This document shows positions 16,888 through 28,352 of a stretch of 64,000 bases of DNA, one piece after another. Each line of letters begins with the position of its first letter. Position 1 is the first letter of the stretch. The notes below the pieces were generated by a model. It saw nothing but the letters and a program-made list of their open reading frames with translations, was not told the DNA's origin and did no database searches. Both the position numbers and the translations under genes were made by a program. The stretch spans positions 1 through 64,000 of the forward strand of contig JBDHVC010000014.1 of the NCBI GenBank assembly GCA_039809495.1. The letters are read 5' to 3'. The stretch is from JAFLCL01 sp039809495 (GTDB lineage Bacteria; Myxococcota_A; Polyangia; Polyangiales; Sandaracinaceae).

Positions 16888-17624
16888 GGCCCGATCGACG
16901 AGGCGCGAGCCCGCCCCCGCGCGGCGCCGCCGAGCTCCGCGTCGTCTACGAGGATGGCGCGCTCGCGATCGTCGACAAGCCCGCGGGGCTGCTCTCCCAG
17001 GCCGGGCCGAGGGACGCGAGCCCGAGCGTCGTCGAGCTCGCGCGCGCGCGCTTCGGCCTCGAGCGGATCGGCGTCCTGCATCGGCTCGATCGGAACGTCT
17101 CGGGGCTCGTCCTCGTCCCGCTCGACGCGAGCGTCGCGGCGAGCCTCTCGCGGGCGCTCGCCGAGGGAAGGATCGAGCGCCGCTACGAGGCCGTGGTGAA
17201 GGCGCCCCGCGCGAGCGAGCTCGTCGAGCTCGTCATCGACGCGCCGCTCGCGAAGGACGAGCGGACCAACGTGGTCCGCGTCGCCCACCCGGACGATCCG
17301 GGCGCGCGCGCGGCGCGGACGCGGGTCGCTCTCCGCGAGCGCGTCCAGGCGCCCCTCGGCTGGCTCGCGCGCGTCGACTGCTGGCCCATCACCGGCCGCT
17401 CCCACCAGCTCCGCGTCCACCTCGCGCACGCGGGCCTCCCGATCGTCGGCGACCCGAAGTACGGCGTCCGCGCCAAGGGAATCGAGCGCCCGCTCCTCCA
17501 CGCGACCGGGCTCGCGTTCGTCCACCCCGAGACCGGCCGCGAGGTCCGCGTCGAGTCGAGCCCGCCCTGGACGCTCGCGTCGCTCCGCGGGCTCCGCGCG
17601 GGCGCAGGGCGCGAGGCACGCTGA
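16884..17624 (+). CDS. RluA-family RNA pseudouridine synthase
   Basis: 246 residues from a GTG overlapping the previous stop. The RluA signature 'HRLDRNVSG' (66-74) holds the catalytic Asp69. 'TGRSHQLRVHLAHAGLPIVGD' is the second conserved block of the family (written in full as 'TGRSHQLRVHLAH' followed by 'AGLPIVGDPKYG'). There is no N-terminal S4 domain, so it is a short RluA/RluC-like form. It isomerises uridine to pseudouridine in rRNA or tRNA; the target site cannot be assigned. Followed by a nested inverted repeat. Confidence 0.92.
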   Translation: MRPDRRGASPPPRGAAELRVVYEDGALAIVDKPAGLLSQAGPRDASPSVVELARARFGLERIGVLHRLDRNVSGLVLVPLDASVAASLSRALAEGRIERRYEAVVKAPRASELVELVIDAPLAKDERTNVVRVAHPDDPGARAARTRVALRERVQAPLGWLARVDCWPITGRSHQLRVHLAHAGLPIVGDPKYGVRAKGIERPLLHATGLAFVHPETGREVRVESSPPWTLASLRGLRAGAGREAR

Positions 17625-17637
17625 CCGCCCGCCTCGA

Positions 17638-17720
17638 GGTCCTGTCGCGCGTCGCCCGAGAGGGAGGTCGCCTCTCTCCGCGGATCGAGACAAGATCGCG
17701 CACGCTCGGCCGACAGGACC
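17638..17720 (+). terminator. Nested inverted repeats after the pseudouridine synthase
   Basis: Outer arms GGTCCTGTCG (17638-17647) and CGACAGGACC (17711-17720) are a perfect 10-bp pair 63 nt apart. Inside, GAGAGG (17658-17663) pairs with CCTCTC (17671-17676) around a 7-nt loop. The inner hairpin suits a terminator; the outer pair also lies directly upstream of the next gene and could be an operator. Confidence 0.5.
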
Positions 17721-17745
17721 ACGCGCCGACGCCGGAGGCGACGCG

Positions 17746-19014
17746 ATGCACCCACCCTTCGACCCCCGATCGACGACGCGCGAGGCCATCGCTCGCTGCG
17801 GCCTCGCGCTCGTCGCGCTCGCCCTCGGGCTCCTCGGCGCGAGCGCCCAGGCGCAGCCGACCCCGCCCGCCGCGACGGCGAGCTGGCGACCGCCGCGCGA
17901 GCTCACGCGCGAGACGTTCGGAGGAGCGCGGTGCACGGCGCACGAGCCCGTCGAGCTCGGCACCTCGGGCGTGCGCACCCTCCGGCCGACGCTCTCCTTC
18001 TCGGGCGTCGGCGAGGGGCTCGTCGCGTGGCCGACCGGCGAGGACACGCTCACGGTGCGCCCGATCTCGCTGGAGGGCGTCGGGCCCGCCCGCGAGGTCG
18101 CGCTCGAGCACGCGGTGGGGCTCGCCGCCCTCGGCCCCGCGGGCCCGCGCGGCTTCATCGCGCACACGATGGTCCCGCTCTGCGGCGGCGGCCTCGCGTG
18201 CAGCCGGAGTATCGCGCTCGGCCTCGACGGCGTGCCGCTCGGCCCCGCCGACGAGCCCGCCCCGCGCGACCAGCTCGGCACCCTCAGCGCCGCCACGGCC
18301 ACCACGGACGCGCTCGTCCTCTCGCGCTTCTTTCGCTATGGCGGCGGCATCGATCTCTTCCGCATCGGCGCGGGCGGCGCGGTCGAGCTCGAGCCACACC
18401 CCATCCGCGCGGCGACGGTCGACGCCGCCCCGATCCAGGCGCTCGCCGCCGACGGCGCCCAGGTGGTCGCGTACGGCGTCGAGGAGGACACCGAGCGCCC
18501 CTTCATCCTCGCGCTGGGCGGCTCGCGCCAGTACCTGCGCATGATGCCGGCCGGCTCCGAGGTGCAGCGCCTCACGCTCGAGGGCACGACGGCGACGATC
18601 GTCTTTCGCCCGCCGCGGCTGCGCCCGCGCTGGGTGCGCGTCTCGACGACCGACGGGGCCATCGTCGAGGGGCCGACCACGATCGAGCCGAGCGCGACGC
18701 TCCCGAGCGACCTCGCGCGCGTCGTCGTCCCCACGGTCGCGGTGACGCGCGGTCGCCTCGTGCTCACGCGCCGCGATCTCGCCGGCGGCGCGATCGGCGA
18801 GCCCTTCGAGATCGCGCCCGCATCGGGCCGCCCGCTCGTCGTCCAGGCGTCCAGCGGCGGCGATCTCGGCGTCCTCTGGGCGCGCCGCGAGGGCCGCACC
18901 TGGCGGCTCTGGCTCGCTCGGGTGGCGTGCTCGAGCGTCGAGCTTCGCGGCGCCATTGCCGAACCCACCCAAGAGCTCCGGTCGCTGCTCGAGTCGCGGC
19001 ACGGCTCGAGGTGA
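17746..19014 (+). CDS. Exported protein of unknown function
   Basis: 422 residues. A clear Sec signal peptide ('LALVALALGLLGASAQAQ', cleavage near residue 37) follows a 17-residue basic N-region; a Shine-Dalgarno GGAGGCG precedes the ATG. The mature part is beta-rich with two Cys pairs early on and repeating strand-turn stretches such as 'RLVLTRRDLAGGAIGEPFEI', which could be a beta-propeller, but no family is recognised. Between the RluA gene and the convergent PEP carboxylase it appears to be monocistronic. The competing minus-strand frame lacks any signal or motif. Confidence 0.65.
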   Translation: MHPPFDPRSTTREAIARCGLALVALALGLLGASAQAQPTPPAATASWRPPRELTRETFGGARCTAHEPVELGTSGVRTLRPTLSFSGVGEGLVAWPTGEDTLTVRPISLEGVGPAREVALEHAVGLAALGPAGPRGFIAHTMVPLCGGGLACSRSIALGLDGVPLGPADEPAPRDQLGTLSAATATTDALVLSRFFRYGGGIDLFRIGAGGAVELEPHPIRAATVDAAPIQALAADGAQVVAYGVEEDTERPFILALGGSRQYLRMMPAGSEVQRLTLEGTTATIVFRPPRLRPRWVRVSTTDGAIVEGPTTIEPSATLPSDLARVVVPTVAVTRGRLVLTRRDLAGGAIGEPFEIAPASGRPLVVQASSGGDLGVLWARREGRTWRLWLARVACSSVELRGAIAEPTQELRSLLESRHGSR

Positions 19015-19040
19015 CGCCGAGCTTCCCGCTGCTCGCGGAC

Positions 19041-19069
19041 GGCTCGATCCGCCGTGAAGGCGGTGAGCC
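19041..19069. terminator. Two-part hairpin between convergent genes
   Basis: GGCTC (19041-19045) and GAGCC (19065-19069) enclose CCGCC (19049-19053) and GGCGG (19059-19063) with a GTGAA loop. Lies between the plus-strand gene ending at 19014 and PEP carboxylase ending at 19153. A second hairpin, GGAGCG/CGCTCC at 19113-19133, is nearer the PEP carboxylase end. Confidence 0.6.
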
Positions 19070-19152
19070 AGCTCTCCCCTTCGGGTTCGATCGATCCCTC
19101 GTCGCCGATGGAGGAGCGGCGGGGCGTCGCTCCGCCCGAGCCCTCGACGCGA

Positions 19153-21810
19153 TCAGCCGACGTTCCGGACGCCGGCCGCGATGCCGAGGATCGTCGTGAG
19201 CAGCGCGCGCTCGACGCGCTCGCGATCGGGGTGCTCCGCGGGGAGCGCGCGGACGCGCGCGAGGAGCTCGATCTGGACGTGGTTCAGGGGATCGACGTAG
19301 GGGTTGCGCAGCTCGATCTGACGCCGGAGGGTCGGGCTCGCCTGGAGCAGCTCGCCCTCGAAGGTCTCCTCGAGCAGGCTCTTCGTCCGCGCCCACTCGG
19401 CCTCGAGGACGGGGAAGAAGCGCGCGACGTCGGCCGGATCGGCCAGGCGCGCGTAGCCGCGCGTGACGCGCAGATCGCTCGTCGAGACGCCGATCGCCGC
19501 CGAGTCGAGGATCGAGCGGAAGAGCGGCCACTCGCGGTAGAGCGCGCGCCGCACGTCCCTCGGGATCTCGGCGAGCCCCGCGCCGACGCCGAACCAGCCA
19601 GGGAGGTTCGCGCGCACCTGCGTCCAGCACATCACCCAGGGGATCGCGCGCAGGTCGCTCACCTCGTGGACGTGGCCGTGCCGGTAGACGGGGCGCGAGG
19701 CGATCTTCAGCGCCGCGAGCTCGCCGATCGGCGTGAGGGCCTCGAAGAAGGGGAAGAAGCCGGGCATCGCGAGCAGGCCGCGGTAGGCCTCCGTGGAGCG
19801 CGCGGCGGCGCGATCGAGCCACGCGCGTCGCTCGCTCGAGAGCTCGCTCGGCGCCTCGAGGCGCGCGTCGCGATCGGCGGCGAGCACGAAGTAGTAGAGG
19901 AGCTGCTCGAGGTGGCGCACGGCGAGGTCGACGTCCTCGTAGCGATCGGCGAGCGCCTCGCCCTGCTCCGTCAGCCGGATGCGATCGCCCACGGTGCCCT
20001 CGGGCAAGGACACGAGCGCGCGCCCGGCGGGCCCGCCCCCGCGCGCCGTCGAGGTCCCGCGGCCGTGGAAGTAGCTGACCCGCACGCCGCGCTCGCGCGC
20101 CGCCCGCGTGATCGCGTCCTGCGCGACCGCGAGGATCCAGTTGGCCGCGAGGAAGCCCGCGTCCTTGTTGGAGTCCGAGTAGCCGATCATCACCTCCATG
20201 CCGCCGCGCTCGAGGACGTGCGCGTGGAAGATGGGCTCGTCGAGGAGCGCGCGGACGACGCGATCGGCGTGGGAGAGATCCTCGAGCATCTCGAAGAGCG
20301 GCACGACGTCGAAGGGGAGCGCGCGGCCCGGGTGGTAGAGGCCCACCTCGCGCGCGAAGAGGAAGACCTCCAGCACGTCGACGGGCTCGTGCGCCATGCT
20401 GATGACGTAGGCGCCGCGCGCGCGGAAGGCACGCATGGAGCCGAGCGCGAGCTGGAGCTCCCGGCCCTCCGGCTCGTAGCCGACCGGCGCGAGCGGGCGG
20501 CTCGTCTCGAGCTCCCGCCGCAGGAGCGCAGAGCGCGCGGCCTTGTCGAGCGCGAGGTAGTCGGCGCAGACGCCCCCGACGCGCAGGAGCTCCGCCGCGG
20601 CCTTCGCGTGCTGTGAGGACTCGTCGCGCAGGTCGAGGCGGACGAGCCCGAGCCCGAAGCTCTTCGCGCGCACCCACGCCGGACCGACGACGCGGCTCGC
20701 CGCGCGCTCGAGGTGCGAGGCGTCGAGCGCCGCGACGAGGTTTGCGAGGTCGGCGCGGTAGGCGTCGTCGCTCGCGTAGCCCTCGGGGCCCGCCTCGCCG
20801 AGCAGCGCGCGCAGGCGCGCCCGCACGACGAGGAGGAAGCGACGGAAGGGCTCGTCCGCGAAGCGATCGGGGAGCGGCACGTCCCTCGCGGCCTCGAGCG
20901 CGGCCGCGATCGCGGGCGGCGCCTCCACCCAGCGATCGGCGGCCGAGAGCGCCTCGATCAGCCGCTCGACGTCCTCGATGGCCATCCGCACGCCCCGCTC
21001 CCTCGCGTAGGCCTGCGCCCAGCTCGTCACGTCGGGCGTGACGTTGGGGTTGCCGTCGCGATCGCCGCCGATCCAGCTCCGAAACGAGACGGGCGCGGCG
21101 ACGCGCACGCGCTCGCCGAAGCGCTCCTCGATCGCGCGCTCGAGGCCGGCCGCGACGCGAGGCAGCGCGGCGGCGAGCGTCGTCGGCAGGTACGCGAGGC
21201 CAGCGCGCACCTCGTCCTCGACGCTCGGGCGCACCTGGCGCAGCTCGTCCGTGGCCCAGAGCAGCGAGACGACCGCCTCGAGCTCGTCCTCGCTCGCGGC
21301 GCCGCCCTCGAGGCCGTCGAGGACGCGGCGCAGGGAGTTGAGGTGCAAGCGCACGGTGCGCCGGCGCGACTCGGTCGGGTGCGCGGTGAACGTGGAGACG
21401 AGCTCCACCCGCGTGAGGAGCCGCGCGACGCTCGCGGCGTCGTGGCCGCGTCGCGCGAGCTCGCCCACGAGCGCTCGGAAGCTCTCGCTCCGCGGCGCGT
21501 CGAGGCTCGTCGTCGCCTCGCGCGCCCGGTTCATCCGCACGCGGTGGCGCTCCTCGGCGAGGTTCACGAGGTGAAAGTAGATCGCGAACGCGCGCGCCAC
21601 GCCCTCGGCGTCCGAGACCGAGAGGCCCGACACCACCGCGCGGAGCCGCGCCTCCTTCGCCGCGTCCGGCCCGTGGCGCAGCGCCTTCGCGAGCCCGCGG
21701 ATCTCCTCCTCGACGCCGTAGAGCGCCTCGCCCGAGACGGCGCGGATCGCGGCGCCGAGCGCGCGCCCGAGCCGATCGACGTCGAGCCGAAGCTTCGCGA
21801 AATCGTCCAC
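19153..21810 (-). CDS. ppc: Phosphoenolpyruvate carboxylase
   Basis: 885 residues, the usual bacterial length. Catalytic His144 lies in 'FTAHPTES'; 'SWIGGDRDGNPNVTP' is the PEP-site block; 'GYSDSNKDAGF' and the Gly-rich 'FHGRGTSTARGGGP' are intact. The C-terminus ends 'GIAAGVRNVG', with the terminal Gly kept but Val at the position usually occupied by Thr. Catalyses PEP plus bicarbonate to oxaloacetate, replenishing the TCA cycle. Start is GTG at 21810 with GGAGGAG 8-9 nt upstream. Divergent from the kinase-propeller gene; convergent with 17746-19014. Allosteric behaviour cannot be judged by eye. Confidence 0.98.
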   Translation of the reverse strand: MDDFAKLRLDVDRLGRALGAAIRAVSGEALYGVEEEIRGLAKALRHGPDAAKEARLRAVVSGLSVSDAEGVARAFAIYFHLVNLAEERHRVRMNRAREATTSLDAPRSESFRALVGELARRGHDAASVARLLTRVELVSTFTAHPTESRRRTVRLHLNSLRRVLDGLEGGAASEDELEAVVSLLWATDELRQVRPSVEDEVRAGLAYLPTTLAAALPRVAAGLERAIEERFGERVRVAAPVSFRSWIGGDRDGNPNVTPDVTSWAQAYARERGVRMAIEDVERLIEALSAADRWVEAPPAIAAALEAARDVPLPDRFADEPFRRFLLVVRARLRALLGEAGPEGYASDDAYRADLANLVAALDASHLERAASRVVGPAWVRAKSFGLGLVRLDLRDESSQHAKAAAELLRVGGVCADYLALDKAARSALLRRELETSRPLAPVGYEPEGRELQLALGSMRAFRARGAYVISMAHEPVDVLEVFLFAREVGLYHPGRALPFDVVPLFEMLEDLSHADRVVRALLDEPIFHAHVLERGGMEVMIGYSDSNKDAGFLAANWILAVAQDAITRAARERGVRVSYFHGRGTSTARGGGPAGRALVSLPEGTVGDRIRLTEQGEALADRYEDVDLAVRHLEQLLYYFVLAADRDARLEAPSELSSERRAWLDRAAARSTEAYRGLLAMPGFFPFFEALTPIGELAALKIASRPVYRHGHVHEVSDLRAIPWVMCWTQVRANLPGWFGVGAGLAEIPRDVRRALYREWPLFRSILDSAAIGVSTSDLRVTRGYARLADPADVARFFPVLEAEWARTKSLLEETFEGELLQASPTLRRQIELRNPYVDPLNHVQIELLARVRALPAEHPDRERVERALLTTILGIAAGVRNVG

Positions 21811-21919
21811 GCCGAGCTGCTCCTCCGCGCGCTCGAGGATCGTCGTCGCGGCGAGGCCGGCGCGCGCTCGAGTGTGGCGCGAGCCCGCGCGGACGCCACC
21901 GCTGCGCGCGCTTCTCGCG

Positions 21920-21925
21920 TATCCT
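21920..21925 (+). promoter_or_regulatory. -10-like hexamer 7 nt before a TTG start
   Basis: TATCCT, then 7 nt, then the TTG at 21933. No Shine-Dalgarno. Suggests a leaderless mRNA for the kinase-propeller gene. Confidence 0.42.
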
Positions 21926-21932
21926 CTCGGCG

Positions 21933-24872
<2,940 letters not shown>

Positions 24873-24874
24873 GC

Positions 24875-25447
24875 GTGCGCGCCACCACCGCCACCCTCGC
24901 GCTCGCCGCCGCGCTCGCCGTCGTCTCCCTCGCGGGCTGCGGCGGCGCGCCGACGCCGGACGCGACGAGCCCTCGGGCGGAGCCTCCGCCCGACGAGTGC
25001 GTGCTCGCGCTGCGCTTCGACACCGAAGAGACGACCCCTTCTCCCCTCGAGCCCGACATCCCGGCCGCGGGCGGGGCGCCCAAGCGCGCGAGCGACGAGC
25101 CCTACCCGCGCGGCCCGACCCCGAGCACCGACGTCTCGCTCGTCGTCATCTGCCGCGCCGCGGGCCGCTCCGTCGTGCCCATCCTGACGGTGTCCGGCTT
25201 CTGCCGGTCGAACAGCACGGTGAGCGCCGCCCAAGCGCCGACCCCGGCCGACGCCCTGCTCCACGCCTTCTGCTTCTGGCCGATGGCGCCCTCGAGCACC
25301 TTCTTCGTCACGCGCGAGGGCGATCGCCTCCTCGTCTTCGAGGGCGCGCGCCCCGCTCCGGTCCGGACCTTCGAGCTGCCCCCGCACGCGCGCCTGCGCG
25401 TGCTCGCGGGGGCGCCCGATCGCGGGCGAGGCTCCGCGCCACCGTGA
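24875..25447 (+). CDS. Small lipoprotein downstream of the propeller kinase
   Basis: 190 residues from GTG. Lipoprotein signal ends in lipobox LAGC (Cys21), followed by a Pro/Asp-rich linker and a domain with four Cys in the mature part ('CVLALRF', 'VICRAAG', 'GFCRSNS', 'AFCFWPM'), likely two disulfides. No recognised family. It starts 2 nt after the kinase stop, so it is co-translated and may bind the kinase's outer propeller (inference from context only). Confidence 0.7.
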   Translation: MRATTATLALAAALAVVSLAGCGGAPTPDATSPRAEPPPDECVLALRFDTEETTPSPLEPDIPAAGGAPKRASDEPYPRGPTPSTDVSLVVICRAAGRSVVPILTVSGFCRSNSTVSAAQAPTPADALLHAFCFWPMAPSSTFFVTREGDRLLVFEGARPAPVRTFELPPHARLRVLAGAPDRGRGSAPP

Positions 25448-25477
25448 GTTGCCGATCCTCGCCGCGCCGCGATCGGG

Positions 25478-25483
25478 TACCCT
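25478..25483 (+). promoter_or_regulatory. -10-like hexamer 6 nt before a start codon
   Basis: TACCCT, then 6 nt, then ATG 25490. Preceded by an inverted repeat CCGATC (25453-25458) / GATCGG (25471-25476) that could be an operator or a terminator of the upstream pair. No Shine-Dalgarno. Confidence 0.42.
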
Positions 25484-25489
25484 CGCCGC

Positions 25490-25921
25490 ATGCGGACCCG
25501 CGAAGACGTCGAGGCCTATCTGGGGCGTAGCCCCTATCCCCACCGCGAGCTCGAGGACGACACCTGGATCGTCCGTGATCGCAACACCGAGACGAAGTCG
25601 ATCGCGGTGCGCCTCGCGGACGGCCTCCTGCTCTTCCACATGAAGGTGTTCGATCTCGCCGACGTCCCGGCCGCCTCGCGCGAGTCGCTCTTCGCGACGC
25701 TGCTCGAGCTGAACGCGAGCGAGATGCTCCACGGCGCCTACGGGCTCGTCCGAGCCGCGAGCGGAGAGGAGATCGTCCTCACGGCGGCGCACGGCCTCGA
25801 GGATCTCGACTACTCCGAATTCGTCGCGACGCTCGACGATTTCTCCGTCGCGATCGCCAAGAACCACGAGCGCCTCGGGCGCTTCCGGACGCGCGGGTCC
25901 GCGCCTCCCCCTCGCGCCTGA
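25490..25921 (+). CDS. YbjN/CesT-like small protein next to PspA
   Basis: 143 residues, no signal or TM. Sequence features such as 'DDTWIVRD', 'VRLADGLLLFHMKVFDL' and 'LFATLLELNASEMLHGAYGLV' resemble the alpha/beta fold of YbjN and type III chaperone-like (CesT) proteins. The C-terminal 20 residues are disordered. It lies 42 nt upstream of the PspA gene on the same strand, so the two are probably co-transcribed and the small protein may act on PspA or the same stress response. Family assignment is by general pattern, not by an invariant motif. Confidence 0.6.
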   Translation: MRTREDVEAYLGRSPYPHRELEDDTWIVRDRNTETKSIAVRLADGLLLFHMKVFDLADVPAASRESLFATLLELNASEMLHGAYGLVRAASGEEIVLTAAHGLEDLDYSEFVATLDDFSVAIAKNHERLGRFRTRGSAPPPRA

Positions 25922-25963
25922 GCCTCGAGAGAAGCCCGACCCACGACGAAGGGACTGACGAAC

Positions 25964-26776
25964 ATGGGTATTTTCGATCGCATCGCGACGCTCATCAAGA
26001 GCAACCTGAACGACCTCATCTCGAAGTCGGAAGACCCCGAGAAGATGCTCAATCAGATCATCCTCGACATGAACACGCAGCTCATCGAGGTGAAGAAGCA
26101 GGTCGCGATCGCGATCGCCGACCAGAAGCGCCTCGAGCGCCAGTGGCAGGGCGAGAAGTCCGTCATGGACGAGTGGCACAAGAAGGCGATGCTCGCCGTG
26201 CGCGCCGGCGACGACGAGCTCGCCAAAGAGGCGCTCATGCGCAAGAAGGAGCACGAGCAGCTCGCGACGGGCTACGAGGACCAGTACCGGAAGCAGACGG
26301 CCGCGGTCAACCAGGTGAAGCTCGCGCTCCAGGCGCTCAACAACAAGATCGGCGAGGCGAAGCGCAAGAAGGATCTCCTCATCGCCCGCAACAACCGCGC
26401 GAAGGCGATGGAGGAGATCCAGAAGGCGATGGGCAAGCTCTCCGACACGAGCGCCTTCGACGCGTTCAGCCGGATGGAGCAGAAGATCGAGCAGCGCGAG
26501 GCGGAGGTCGAGGCGCAGACCGAGCTCGACGAGGAGACGTCCGGCGATCTCTTGAAGAACAAGTTCGCGCGCCTCGAGATGACGGCCGGCGCCGACGCGG
26601 ACCTCGACGCGCTCAAGCGCGAGATGGGCCTCGTCGCCGACGCGCCCGCGGTGCCTCAGGCGCGCGTCGAGAGCGCGAACGAGGCGAGCGGAGAGGAGAT
26701 GAGCACGGCGGAGATGGCCGAGCTCGAGGCGGCCCTCGAGGAGCTCAGAAAGCGCGAGGAGCTGGCGAAGGGCTGA
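25964..26776 (+). CDS. pspA: PspA/IM30 (ESCRT-III-like) membrane-stress protein
   Basis: 270 residues. Begins 'MGIFDRIATLIKSNLNDLI', the amphipathic membrane-binding helix typical of PspA/Vipp1, followed by 'EDPEKMLNQIILDM' and a long charged coiled coil to about residue 225, then a variable acidic tail (226-270). Polymerises on the inner membrane face to preserve integrity under stress. Shine-Dalgarno AAGGGA upstream. No PspBC or PspF gene is nearby; regulation may involve the small YbjN-like neighbour. The gene is less GC-rich in its coding choices (Lys-rich) than its neighbours, as expected for this protein. Confidence 0.94.
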   Translation: MGIFDRIATLIKSNLNDLISKSEDPEKMLNQIILDMNTQLIEVKKQVAIAIADQKRLERQWQGEKSVMDEWHKKAMLAVRAGDDELAKEALMRKKEHEQLATGYEDQYRKQTAAVNQVKLALQALNNKIGEAKRKKDLLIARNNRAKAMEEIQKAMGKLSDTSAFDAFSRMEQKIEQREAEVEAQTELDEETSGDLLKNKFARLEMTAGADADLDALKREMGLVADAPAVPQARVESANEASGEEMSTAEMAELEAALEELRKREELAKG

Positions 26777-26811
26777 CAGCGCGCGCGGAGGAGCCGACCG
26801 CGAGGAGGCGC

Positions 26812-26854
26812 GGCGAGAGGCCGACACCGCGGGTGACGCGGCGACGGCCTCTCG
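26812..26854. terminator. Bidirectional hairpin between pspA and a convergent lipoprotein gene
   Basis: GCGAGAGGCCG (26812-26822) pairs perfectly with CGGCCTCTCGC (26844-26854). The 21-nt loop itself folds as CCGCG/CGCGG with a GGTGA loop. Lies between convergent gene ends at 26776 and 26895. No U-tract. Confidence 0.65.
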
Positions 26855-26894
26855 CTCGCGGCGGGTCGGCCCGAGCCGAGCGCCCGAGGGCGCG

Positions 26895-27965
26895 CTAGGG
26901 CGCGAACGTGAACGACTGCGCCTCTCGCGAGAGGATGACGAGGTCGACGTCACCCTCGCTCGTCGACCACGCCGAGCGACGCACGCGATCGGCGTTGACG
27001 AGGAATTCCCCAGGGCCGCCGTTGGCCTGGAAGATCGCGTCGATCAGCGTCCACGGGATGGTGAATTCGCCGTCGTCTCGCGCCGCGCAGCGCGCATAGG
27101 CCCCGGCGAGACCGAACGAGAGCTCCACCACCTGGTCGTCCTCCCCCGCGTTCCAGCGGAGCGCGAGATCCTCGCGGACGCGAGCCGTCTGGAGGAGCAC
27201 GTGCTCGAACGAGGAGACGACGATCGGGGTGGGGGCGAGCCCGGAGATCGCGAAGCGCGCGCCGCGCGCCTCGACCACGTCGTTCGCCTCCCAGAAGACC
27301 GTCGCCCCCGCGGGGAAGTCGTCAGCGGCGGCGTAGACCTGCCCGCGCTCGACGTACTCGAGGTGCCCGAGACGCAAGCCGCCGACGAGGATGTCGATCG
27401 GGCCGACGTCGCGCCCCGGATCCTCCGGCGTCGTGTTGCAGGTTCCGTCCGAGTGGCAGTAGAGCCCCGGGTCGCACACGCACGGCGGCGTCGCGTCGAG
27501 CACTCCGGTGCAGCCATCGAGCGGGATCGAGCGCGTGTCGGGGGGCGTCACGCGAGCAGAGAAGACGCCGCCGGGGAGCGCGTCACGAAAGACGATGATG
27601 CTGCTCGGGCTGTTCGCGCAGCTCGGGTCGGTGCTCGCCAGACGATCGCTCCTACAGCGCAGCGTGGCCGCGCCCCCGGCGTCGACGTCGCGACCCCCGT
27701 CGACCTCCCGCCCACCGTCGATCTCCGGCCCGCCGTCATGGTCGCCACCCCCGTCGGCGCGCGCGCCCGCGTCGACCGCGAGGGCGGCGTCGGTCTCGAC
27801 GTGCTCGGGCTCCGAGCAGGCGGTCGACGCCATCACGGCGGCGACGACGAGGACCGCGCGCGAAGGTCCGCTCGAGACCGCTCGCGCGAGCGCGGCGACG
27901 ATCGGCCCCTCCGCCGTGGCGAGCGAGCCTGTGTGGGATCGCCGTTCGAGTGAGAACAAGCCCAT
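26895..27965 (-). CDS. Lipoprotein with Asp/Gly-rich linker and Cys-containing outer domain
   Basis: 356 residues. I start at the ATG preceded by AAGGAAGAG at good spacing; an upstream in-frame start adds 16 residues without benefit. The signal has an unusually long N-region (about 30 residues) before 'AVLVVAAVMASTAC' (lipobox STAC). A linker rich in DAG/DGG pairs follows, then a domain with seven to eight Cys in its first half ('PPCVCDPGLYCHSDGTC' is EGF-like) and a beta-rich C-terminal part. No family recognised. Probably displayed on the outer membrane. Confidence 0.72.
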   Translation of the reverse strand: MGLFSLERRSHTGSLATAEGPIVAALARAVSSGPSRAVLVVAAVMASTACSEPEHVETDAALAVDAGARADGGGDHDGGPEIDGGREVDGGRDVDAGGAATLRCRSDRLASTDPSCANSPSSIIVFRDALPGGVFSARVTPPDTRSIPLDGCTGVLDATPPCVCDPGLYCHSDGTCNTTPEDPGRDVGPIDILVGGLRLGHLEYVERGQVYAAADDFPAGATVFWEANDVVEARGARFAISGLAPTPIVVSSFEHVLLQTARVREDLALRWNAGEDDQVVELSFGLAGAYARCAARDDGEFTIPWTLIDAIFQANGGPGEFLVNADRVRRSAWSTSEGDVDLVILSREAQSFTFAP

Positions 27966-28283
27966 GGACTCTTCCTTTCTGATGGACCCAACCCCCGAGT
28001 CGCCCGCACCCACGACTGACGTCGACGCGAGCCCACGACTGCCGCCGTTCGAGGCAGCGCTTCGGCGGGGGCACGAGGGCCCAACGCAAGGCGTGAGCCA
28101 GCCGCGCAGGCACAGGACGACACAGACGCGCCTCGGTTTGCCCCGGCGAGACGCGCCGATCGTGCGAGGCGGCGGCCGACCGCGACTCGTTCGTCACACT
28201 GACGGCGGATCCGCGCCGCCGAGCCGCGGCGGCGGCTGGCCTCTGGCCGAGCTCGGGGCGGGTGCGCGAGCGCCCACACGAAG
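27966..28283. other. Intergenic region upstream of the lipoprotein gene
   Basis: With the adjoining hairpin this gap is 387 nt long (27966-28352). I see no credible small gene; the frames here are extensions or shadows. It contains a direct repeat CCCACGACTG at 28009-28018 and 28032-28041 (23-nt period, about two helical turns), which could be a regulator site for the minus-strand lipoprotein gene. No clear -10/-35. Confidence 0.4.
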
Positions 28284-28317
28284 GAGCGGCGTGGCCCTCG
28301 ACGGGCTCACGCCGCTC
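28284..28317 (-). terminator. Strong hairpin downstream of hpd
   Basis: GAGCGGCGTG (28284-28293) pairs perfectly with CACGCCGCTC (28308-28317); GCCC/GGGC extends the stem inside with one bulged T and a 5-nt loop. Lies 36-69 nt past the hpd stop on the minus strand. No T-run. Confidence 0.68.
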
Positions 28318-28352
28318 GTCCGTCGATCGCGCGGTGCGCGGGCCGCGCGCCG

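Noticed and set aside
17389..19002. 537-codon open frame on the minus strand
   Set aside because: The plus-strand frame has a signal peptide and Shine-Dalgarno; the minus frame has neither.
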